Assembly: GCA_964036315.1 (NCBI GenBank)
Contig: OZ038492.1
Location: forward strand, 40,894,095-40,958,094
Reading direction: 5' to 3'
DNA length: 64,000 bases
Source: Acanthosepion esculentum
Lineage: Eukaryota; Mollusca; Cephalopoda; Sepiida; Sepiidae
Below the pieces are notes generated by a model that saw only the letters and a list, made by a program, of their open reading frames with translations, did not search any database and had not been told where the DNA came from. Shown here piece after piece: positions 56,320 to 64,000 of this stretch. Each line of letters opens with the position of its first letter. Position 1 is the stretch's first letter. Both the position numbers and the translations under genes were made by a program.

Positions 56320-56569
56320 CGATGTACTTTTAATACAGAATTACTTCTTATTAATATTATTATTATGTTAGGTGTATACCTGTGTTTGAGAAGATATCTC
56401 TAATTTTTAAATAATGTCAACCACCCTAGAGTTAGAAAGTCTTATTAAAGAAAATATACCAATAATGAGTGAACTTACAAACTCTATGTGGGTAGACATT
56501 AATTTCAATATTTAACATCATGAATGTTGACTCAAAAACAAAAGAAGCCACTAAATCTGACATTAATTT

Positions 56570-56584
56570 CTATCTATCTATCTA

Positions 56585-56615
<31 letters not shown>

Positions 56616-56676
56616 TCACAGACATAGATACAGACATATGCATTCATATATATATACATACAAACATTCATTCAAC

Positions 56677-56748
<72 letters not shown>

Positions 56749-56772
56749 CATACAAACAGATATATATATACA

Positions 56773-56824
<52 letters not shown>

Positions 56825-56887
56825 CACATGCATATATATATATTTATATATATAAAATATAACTGTATGCATGTATACAAGCATATG

Positions 56888-56921
<34 letters not shown>

Positions 56922-56959
56922 AAGACATAGGCAATCATTATATATATAAACAGACATAC

Positions 56960-56990
<31 letters not shown>

Positions 56991-57072
56991 CATATCCATA
57001 TATATATATGCAGACATGCATATACATACATGCAGACATATGAATACATATATATATATACACAGAGACCTA

Positions 57073-57125
<53 letters not shown>

Positions 57126-57169
57126 TTACGTATGCATGTACGTGTATATTCAGACATATGCATACATAC

Positions 57170-57228
<59 letters not shown>

Positions 57229-57346
57229 CACATACAGTCATATATGTATATATATATATGTATAAATACACAGGCATATATATATATATATATACATACA
57301 CTTGTATATTCAGACATATGCAGATATATATATATATATATTTATA
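56570..57346. repeat. ~0.8-kb (TA)n/TACA simple DNA
   Basis: (TATC)n, (TA)n, TACATACA and CAGACATA variants throughout. Long frames up to 209 codons on either strand are artefacts. A CAGACATATGCA motif recurs (56632, 57032, 57154, 57311). Confidence 0.95.
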
Positions 57347-57499
57347 TATATGTCAAAAATATAGTTGATTTAAAGTCCTCAATATCAGGAATAGATTGTA
57401 TATAAATATGAAATGGATACTGAGATCAACATTTTATTTTAACATAAAAAAGATATTCAGTGCTGGGTGTTGTCCTCAATATCCACTTTTATATTTTTA

Positions 57500-57561
57500 C
57501 ATACATGCACACATACACACACATTTATATATATTTATATATACATACACACACTTCCATG

Positions 57562-57649
<88 letters not shown>

Positions 57650-57660
57650 AATATATATTG
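57500..57660. repeat. (CA)n and (TA)n microsatellite
   Basis: About 40 uninterrupted TA units at 57565-57646. Confidence 0.95.
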
Positions 57661-57699
57661 ACATTTATATATATGTGTGTGTGCTTGTATGTGTGTTTT

Positions 57700-58187
57700 G
57701 ATACATATGCATGTATCTATCAATGTAAGGCTGTCATATATTTATGTATGCATCTATGTGTGTTTGAGTGAATAAATAAATAGGAGAATGAGAGATGAAG
57801 ATGGCTGCTGCCTTTTTAATTAAAAAGCCTAAACCAAGAGTGAACTGATTGTATATAATTTTTTTCCCATGTTATACCCTTTTCTTTCTTCCAAAATATT
57901 TACTTGTAATCTTCTTTGACCTTCTTCAAGCCTCTGTCAAAAAAAATAAAAAATAAAATAAAAAAATACTTTTAAAAAACTAAATAAAAAGAAAACAGAA
58001 AAATGAAAAAAAATAATTCAAACACAACTATAAAATAAAATGAAGACATATTTAAAACTTTCCATCTTTAACTACAAACACCACTACCATCACAATAAAA
58101 CATTCATACTACCACCACCACCACCACCACAAATCTTAAGACTGGAAAATCTGAAAAAAAAAGTAAATAAAAATCAAATGTTTAAAC

Positions 58188-58255
<68 letters not shown>

Positions 58256-59715
58256 ATGGAAAGATTTCAAAATTTTCTTTTTCTTTCTTTTTTTTTTTTT
58301 AAATATGCTGTTGTCAATAAAAGAAAAATTTTGCTGAATAATGATTTACTATTTGGTTTGTACCTGTCTTCTTTTTCTTCTGATCTTTGAAAATATTTTT
58401 TGAAAAAAATTAAATTGGTGAAAAAAAACGAAATACATATGAAATTAGAAAGAGAGACTGGGAAAGAAAGAGAAAACAAAAAAAAAAAAGAGCAAATGTC
58501 ACTTTTAAAACTGTTCATTTAAAGACATTTTTTCTTTTATCAGGAAAATTCCAAGTTTAAGATTCAACTATAAATGGGTCATGCATACCTGACACATTCA
58601 TACTTGCTGAAGAATATAGACCAGCTGACATATGCATCATGCCAAAGTGCACTCATTATGAAACAGAATGCACTCACTTCACCTTTATAAGACATACATA
58701 CTACAAGCCAATATAAGAAAACTATTTGAAAATACTGAAACTTTCAACCTAATGTCCCATCTTAAATCGGTTTATATCAAAACATAATACACCTACAATA
58801 GATACTCTATGGTATATATATCTATAAAGTATATGTTTACCTTGAATGTTTAAAATTAGGTATAAAATATCAGTAGTCGAAGCCATAAAATTACATCCAA
58901 AATATTTAGATTTCAGCATTAAATAACCCATTGGCACTATACAAAAACAACTAAACTAAAGCAATTTTAAGAATGAAAATGATTTTAATATGATTTCATT
59001 ATCATTATGATAATTACATATTAATTTATTCGTTATTATTTATTTATCATGGACATGCTAAAGAAGGTGTCACTTGAAATTATGACAATGTCAGCGGTAG
59101 TCCATTGCAGTTTCGTAACTGAATTCTGGATTCTGCATGTCTTATTTGTTATGTGCCGATATGTCATGAAATCAAGTGTGTGGGTGCCATTTCCTAGCAA
59201 GTTGAGGTCCATCTTAAATAAATTACACCATTGGCACTTTCGTCTACTCTGATTTTCTTTCATCTTCAACTCTTGCAAAGCCAAACAGTGAGAGGGAATT
59301 GATGATGGGAGCAGATTTTGGTGAAACTGGAAGCTTCTAGTCCAGAACCTGCATGTTGGCAGTGAATCAGTATATCAGATTCAATACCATCATCATGAAT
59401 GAAGTGATTAGCAAAGAAGAAATTAACTTCTCGGATACAAGACGAAGCCGACAACAGATTTATTTTTATTGTTGTCCATATCAATTATGTCATTAGCTTT
59501 ATTATTATTTATTATTATTGGTAGAATTATTATAGTAATTAATACAGTAATATTTCTGTTTAATGTTGTTTTCATCATTATTAATATTAATGTCAATTTT
59601 TATCTTTCTATTAAACTTAAAAAAAGAATTTTTGTGTTTACCTTTACACTTAATATGCGAATTAGGATTAACATTGGTTAATTATAAGACCTATTATATT
59701 ATAATCACTATTGTC
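57700..59715. other. AT-rich non-coding stretch
   Basis: Contains (CAC)n-like 58110-58130, (TA)n 58188-58253 and A-rich runs. 59040-59460 is less AT-rich and includes short frames on both strands (59049-59252 +, 59036-59284 -). On the minus strand RRKCQWCNLFKMDLNLLGNG and RHITNKTCRIQNSVTKLQWT look protein-like, but I cannot name a family; it may be another decayed element. Confidence 0.4.
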
Positions 59716-59723
59716 ATGGCTAT

Positions 59724-60020
59724 GAGGCACAGTGACGTAATGGATAGTGGCTCAGATTAAGGAATCAGAGAGCTGAGTTCAAATCCAAGTTGAATCCATT
59801 ACTTACATGCTAATCCTCTGAGGAAAGGTATGAATCCTCTTCTTCTCCCCCAAGCTATGGATAAATAGCAGAACAGACCAGGTTCTATAGCCTTGGATGG
59901 CAACAGGTCTATTGCAGAAGGAAATGGAAAATGTACTGCAGGAAAAATCTGTCTCATCAGTCATATATTGAAAGATACATGATCACCTATGTGTGTATCA
60001 CGCATGGCACATAATTGACT
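59724..60020 (+). mobile_element. tRNA-derived SINE, full-length reference copy
   Basis: GAGGCACAGTGACGTAATGG (box A side), GAGAGCTGAGTTCAAATCC (box B), TCCTCTGAGGAAAGGTATG, CCCAAGCTATGGATAAATAG, CCTTGGATGGCAACAGG and the tail TATTGAAAGATACATGATCA to GGCACATAATTGACTGC. The copy at 40278-40583 matches end to end. Layout: tRNA head, conserved centre, family tail; similar to known cephalopod SINE superfamilies, though I cannot assign a name. Confidence 0.85.
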
Positions 60021-60053
60021 GCTTGTCACAGCTATCAATATAGTCTGTTTGTG

Positions 60054-60056
<3 letters not shown>

Positions 60057-60108
<52 letters not shown>

Positions 60109-60116
60109 ATAATGTA

Positions 60117-60173
<57 letters not shown>
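60057..60173. repeat. (TA)n microsatellite
   Basis: Two long TA tracts around ATAATATAATAATG. Confidence 0.95.
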
Positions 60174-60178
<5 letters not shown>

Positions 60179-60217
60179 CATGTTTCATTAAATAATATAG
60201 ATAAGCGTTGTCTATAT

Positions 60218-60289
60218 ATTATTTTATGAACCTTTTCTTTTTCATTCAATATATACTAGTTAGGGTATTGGAGGATTTTGAAAATAGTG

Positions 60290-60325
<36 letters not shown>

Positions 60326-60347
60326 CACTATTTTCACACTACTAGTG

Positions 60348-60387
<40 letters not shown>

Positions 60388-60456
60388 CACTATTTTCAAA
60401 ATCCTCCAATACCCTAACTAGTATATATTGAATGAAAAAGAAAAGGCTCATAAAAT
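60218..60456. repeat. ~240-bp near-perfect palindrome with TA cores
   Basis: The left arm (ATTTTATGAACCTTTTCTTT, ACTAGTTAGGGTATTGGAGG, AAATAGTGTATGTA then (TA)n) is mirrored on the right (TACATACACTATTTTCAAAA, CCTCCAATACCCTAACTAGT, AAAGAAAAGGCTCATAAAAT). The centre is CACACTACTAGTGT. The right arm runs straight into the PLE remnant. Confidence 0.9.
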
Positions 60457-61148
60457 ATTCCAAAATAGAAAAACGGACACTCCTGACAAGCCCAAGAAAT
60501 CAAAAAGTATTTTTTTCTACCCTCTATCTTTATCACAACAACAACCGAAAAGATTTTATCTAAACTCAATATAAAATTTGTCCCAACTACATAAAAAATA
60601 AGAGACTTAATCAATACAAAACAAAACAATGTGCCAAAACTTGAAAGAGGAATTTACCCTATCAACTGCAAGAATTGCCATAAATCTCGGAGAAACCTCA
60701 AGAAGTTTAACTAAAAGACTATATGAACACAAAAGAGAGATTTAGAAAAAAATCAACACACAAAATGCATTGGTTGTTCACTGTCACGAAACTGACCACA
60801 TTTTTGACATAAAAAAATGTGACTCTAATTAAAAGAGAAAATATTTCACTAAGACAAAAATGTTTAGAAAGCTTTAATCAACCAAGCTCTTACAAGGTTT
60901 CACTACTTTTGGCAGATCTTCTTGTATCACAATGGGGAATATTTAACAAGGATGAATATAAATGAAATTGGCTAGATTATATACCCAAAACACAATTTTT
61001 TTTTCTAAATTGAAAATTCCCAGCATCTCTCATTCTTGCACAGGAGTAGTCACATCAAAGTAAACAAACCAAGGCCATTGAAGCCCTACGAGGTGAAACA
61101 CATCACATGAGAAAACTTTTTCTATTTTGTCATACATCTTTCCTCCAT
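60440..61148 (+). mobile_element. Penelope-like element, GIY-YIG part and 3' end
   Basis: Pieces: LPYQLQELP/CKNCHK region (60655-60680), LGETSRSLTKRLYEHKRE (60685-60740; IGET..SL..R..EHK is the GIY-YIG nuclease signature), NALVVHCHETDHIFDIKK (60763-60820), then decayed sequence and a 3' part with CATTGAAGCCCTACGAGGTG and AAACACATC. One stop and several shifts. Upstream RT domains are absent. Confidence 0.75.
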
Positions 61149-61153
61149 ATATA

Positions 61154-61891
61154 TGAGGTTTGATAAAAAAAAGTGTCAGAACTGCTGCTATGGTAATGGA
61201 GTTCAAGTATGCAGAATGAAGCTGCTTGGCACAGATTGACCTTGAAATGATAACATTCTCACTCATTTCTATTTTTTATAGCAGTGCTTGGAAGGAAAGT
61301 GTGCAGAGTGTGGTCATCTCACCACACCACAGACATTCCATCAGTTGTCTTTGACTATGAAGACGTTGTTCTTCATGAGAATTCTACACCTTTCTAGACA
61401 GTAAAAAAGGAGTACCGTCAGATATAGAAGGTTGTTTGTCTGAAAAGCACATAACTGCCTGCAGCCGGCATGTGCCAACTCCACCATGACAATGTATCTG
61501 CCCATTCGCCACACCTTGTGCAGCAGTTCTTTGGCCAAGCACAACATCTCTCAGGTTCAACCACCACTATATTCTCCAGATCTCACCACTTGCAACTATT
61601 CCCCTTTCCATAAATCAAATCCTACATGAATAGAACAATTCTTCAAAAACGATAATCCCATTTGAAAGGAACAAGATTTCAAGACATTGAGGCAATCCAA
61701 GGAAATGTGACGAGGAAGCTGCTCACTTTCCTGAAAAAGATGGTCCATGAATGCTTGTATGAATGGAAATGGTGCTAGATAAGTATGTGGCTTCAGAAGG
61801 GGGCTACTTCAAAGGAGATTAATGTTGAATTGATATGTACTGTAGTTTTCTTTTTAGAGCACCAATCTTGATACTTTTGGGTCAGACCCTG
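61154..61891 (+). mobile_element. Decayed mariner (irritans/SETMAR-like)
   Basis: The ends TGAGGTTTGATAAAAAAAAG and (reverse of right) CAGGGTCTGACCCAAAAGTA are imperfect inverted repeats with TA outside. Remnants: LHHDNVSAHSPHLVQQF (~61472-61525), KHNISQVQPPLYSPDLTTCN (~61535-61600; the third catalytic Asp position reads Asn), GTRFQDIEAIQGNVTRKLLT (~61668-61728) and KYVASEGGYFKGD-like (~61780-61825). It is ~0.74 kb, so about 40 percent is lost. It separates two PLE 3' segments. Confidence 0.75.
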
Positions 61892-61904
61892 TATAATATA
61901 TATG

Positions 61905-62210
61905 CCATCCACAAGAAAGTTTTTACAACATCTCAATATTCTTGGCAGACCTATTATCAAAATGTGGGATATTTTAATAACAAATCTGAAGGAAACAGAA
62001 AGAAAAAGAACCGACATGAAATTGGCTAGATTATATACCCATAAACATAAACTAAAATTTTAAAATGTTAAAAAATTAAATTTAAAATTCTCAGATTTCC
62101 TTCATGTGAATGTATAGTCACATCAATGCAAAAATAAATTTAGTCTGAAGAATTCCTAAAGGATGAAAGATGTCACTTGAAAACGTTTCACACATTGTAA
62201 TTCTTTTTCC

Positions 62211-62215
<5 letters not shown>
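61905..62215 (+). mobile_element. Penelope-like element 3' end, second copy
   Basis: TTCTTGGCAGACCTATTATC, AATGTGGGATATTTTAATAA and AAATTGGCTAGATTATATAC parallel 60890-61000 of the first copy (TTTTGGCAGATCTTC, AATGGGGAATATTTAACAAG, AAATTGGCTAGATTATATAC). It ends with the hammerhead-like motif at 62142-62177 and a (TA)n tract. Confidence 0.7.
62142..62177 (+). ncRNA. Hammerhead-like motif at PLE 3' end
   Basis: AGT, CTGAAGA, ATTCC TAAA GGAT, GAAA, GATGTC, ACT. The conserved CUGANGA and GAAA strands are intact, TC sits at the cleavage position, and AGU/ACU can form a 3-bp stem I. Stem II is short (UCC/GGA plus a bulge) and stem III minimal. Weak but correctly ordered. Confidence 0.5.
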
Positions 62216-62245
<30 letters not shown>

Positions 62246-62248
<3 letters not shown>

Positions 62249-63519
62249 GGTGTTGCAGCCAAATCCAACACTTGACAAAAAGAAAACGAAATAGCCAATA
62301 AAAACGAAAAGTTGTATATGCAGAGACCCGACAGTTTATTTAGCAACAGTTAGAATTACATACTACATTATTTTTCAATGTAACCACTGCTGGCGGCAAC
62401 AACCATCTCAAGATGGGTATGAAATGAGTCACACGCTTTGGCAACCATGTTCATGGTTCATAGTGGCAAATGCCTCCATGATGGCAGCCTTCTGAGATTC
62501 GACTGTGTTGTGGGCATGCTTGTTGGTCTTGACCTCGATCACACCCCAGAAGGAATAGTCAAGGGGGTTGCAATCAGGTGAGGTGGGTGGCCACAAATAT
62601 GGCGACCAGTGGTGAAGAACATTGTTGAGCAGCCACACCTGGGTTGTCTTGGCCTTATGTGCAGGAGCGGAGTTCTGCTGGAAGACATAGAGACGTCCGG
62701 CGGCGATCTCATCCATCCAGGGCTTCACCATGCTCCTCAGCACCTCCTGGTAGATCTCAGTGGTAACTCTCAATCCCTTTTGAAAGAAAAACGGAGGCAT
62801 GATGTCCCCCTCTATGACACCAAGGACCATGACAGAAGAGGGAAACTTTGTATGCTTCATGACAGGAACCGCCTTGATGTCTTTGCAGATCCACCTGTCG
62901 TTCTGCCTGTTGCTCGTCTGGTCCTGGATGAAATTCTTTTCATCAGAGAAGAACCTCAGCATCCCGGCGGACCCATGCTTGAGCTCATTCAGGAAAGCAA
63001 CAGCTTTGACCTTCCTCGACTTCTTGGAGGCATTTGTGATGAACATGCAGTGAGACTTGCAGTAGGAGGAGTAACCAATGTCCTTCTTGATCATTCGACA
63101 GATCGTCGACTTGTGATAGTCCATGTCAGTGGTGATCTTGGTGTAGCTCTGGCTTCCATCATTGTCGACAGTCTCCTTGACGGTGGAGATGAACTCGTCG
63201 GTCCTAACAGCCGAAAAATGAATGTTATTGGCCTTTCATTTGGCAGTAAACTCGTCCTTCTCACACGCCTTCCACTTCCTCCAAATGTTCATGACTATGG
63301 TCCTCTTGAACCCAAACCAGGCCATCACTTCCGCAGTCTTCTTCCTGATGCTACTACCTCTGTTCTTCGCTCATATTCCATCCTGGAAAAGGGTAGAGAG
63401 AAAAACGTTAGTTAGTTGACAAACTGCATATACATATTGATATCTGCATATACAAATTTTGTTTTTATTGGCTATTTCATTTTCTTCTGTCAAGTATCGG
63501 ATTTTGATGCAACACCCTG
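62246..63519 (-). mobile_element. Full-length mariner (DD37D/maT-like), inactive
   Basis: Inverted ends of ~80 bp (left CACGGTGTTGCAGCCAAATC, right reversed CAGGGTGTTGCATCAAAATC), continuing through ATAGCCAATAAAAAC and TTGTATATGCAGA, with a TA on each side. Length 1274 bp is normal for mariner. The transposase frame is on the minus strand. Its G+C is visibly higher than the neighbourhood, as expected for a relatively young arrival. Confidence 0.92.
62429..63395 (-). pseudogene. Mariner DD37D-type transposase, nearly intact
   Basis: The open C-terminal 231 codons run from 63124 to 62429. Upstream, in the same frame except for one TGA stop (FTAK*KANN) and one frameshift, lie MAWFGFKRTIVMNIWRKWK (63328-63272, helix-turn-helix region) and AVRTDEFISTVKETVDNDG. 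Catalytic blocks: FSDEKNFIQDQ (first Asp), VFQQNSAPAH (second position Asn instead of Asp), SPDCNPLDYSFWG (third Asp), with 37 residues between the second and third. The Asp-to-Asn change alone should abolish transposition. The long plus-strand frame at 62609-63415 is its shadow. Confidence 0.9.
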
Positions 63520-63530
63520 TATATATATAT

Positions 63531-63925
63531 GAATAAAATAGACAATCAGAAAAAAACAGTACTTAGCCAGTGTGATTTGGCATCCGATTTTATCAAGGCA
63601 AGTTATGATAAACAAAAGCAAAATGTTGTAGAGTTACATAAAAATCAAAAACTTTTAAAAATTGAAAGCCTCTTTTGGGATATTGGTAACATAATTTTTT
63701 CTTTTTTGTCTAAGTGTGTATTTTGTCAACAATGTATGAATGTTGTCAGAATATATCTGTACACAACTTTTGTAGGAATGTCTTTTAAGATTTTGGATTT
63801 ATCAAGAAACAGTATAACATTTTGCTTTTGTTTGTCATCACTTTCCTTGATAAAGTCGGATGATGAAACACGCCGACAAGAGGTAAGTACTGTTTTTCAA
63901 TTGTCTATTTCATTCAATTTGTCTT
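63531..63925. repeat. Inverted repeat pair with terminal hammerhead-like motif
   Basis: The left arm (63531-63632: AAATAGACAATCAGAAAAAA, ACAGTACTTAGCCAG, CCGATTTTATCAAGGCAAG, AAACAAAAGCAAAATGTTG) is reversed at 63805-63925. In the right arm the plus strand reads CCTTGATAAAGTCGGATGAT, GAAACACGCCGAC, CAAGAGG, like the eroded hammerhead motif at the PLE end 45055. Likely PLE terminal repeats in inverted order. Confidence 0.7.
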
Positions 63926-63949
63926 TTCTACAGATATATTCTGAGAACA

Positions 63950-64000
63950 TTCACACACACACACATACACACACACACATACATACATACATACATATAT
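63950..64000. repeat. (CA)n/(CATA)n microsatellite at window edge
   Basis: CA then CATA units running to the last base. Confidence 0.9.

Noticed and set aside
56672..57301. 209-codon open frame on the minus strand and similar long frames at 26902-27483, 38889-39542 and 56524-56862
   Set aside because: They are translations of (TA)n/(CA)n simple DNA (Tyr-Ile, His-Thr, Cys-Val repeats) and open on both strands at once.
62609..63415. 268-codon plus-strand open frame
   Set aside because: It is the antisense shadow of the mariner transposase; the minus frame carries the recognisable catalytic blocks.

Overview
The window looks like non-coding, repeat-dominated DNA from a cephalopod-type (octopus-like) or other lophotrochozoan genome. 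It is very AT-rich and holds dozens of long (TA)n/(CA)n microsatellites, tRNA-derived SINEs, Tc1/mariner elements, Penelope-like retroelements (PLEs) and 3' ends of a non-LTR retrotransposon. The organism is inferred from this style and from the one host exon; no diagnostic marker is present.

Only one host coding exon is supported: the last exon of a transmembrane semaphorin-like gene (26419-26801, +), preceded by a polypyrimidine tract and AG acceptor. It encodes a transmembrane segment, a nine-histidine run and a short tail ending KTYL. Nearly all other open frames lie in (TA)n tracts or decayed transposons.

Layout. 0.7-1.7 kb: decayed Tc1/mariner-superfamily transposase. 4.4-5.6 kb: two tandem 5S-rRNA/tRNA chimeric SINEs with duplicated flank. 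6.5-9.4 kb: hairpin MITE, TA-spaced minisatellite, a terminal-inverted-repeat element carrying a GC-richer 233-bp dimer, and a foldback. 9.5-26 kb: three LINE 3' ends, SINEs, MITEs, foldbacks and a deleted mariner. 26.4-28.8 kb: semaphorin exon, downstream microsatellites, a minisatellite and a strong hairpin. 30-37 kb: repeat pairs, SINEs and a minus-strand PLE split by a LINE. 39-45 kb: SINEs, a 0.9-kb TATATG tract and a plus-strand PLE with RT and GIY-YIG remnants. 47-55 kb: more 5S-SINEs, a 0.5-kb near-perfect palindrome and a decayed mariner. 55.9-56.3 kb: a retrozyme-like element. 56.5-57.7 kb: TA/TACA simple DNA. 59.7-64 kb: SINE, palindrome, two PLE 3' parts, two mariners and a terminal inverted-repeat pair.

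The most notable system is at 55884-56260 (minus strand): two direct 60-bp repeats each fold as a minimal type-I hammerhead ribozyme, with cleavage sites 314 nt apart, and a tRNA-like box A/box B promoter lies between them. This is the architecture of a metazoan retrozyme (small non-autonomous retroelement producing circular RNA). Several PLE remnants here also end in decayed hammerhead-like motifs, so these elements could have supplied the mobilising enzymes. That link is inference.
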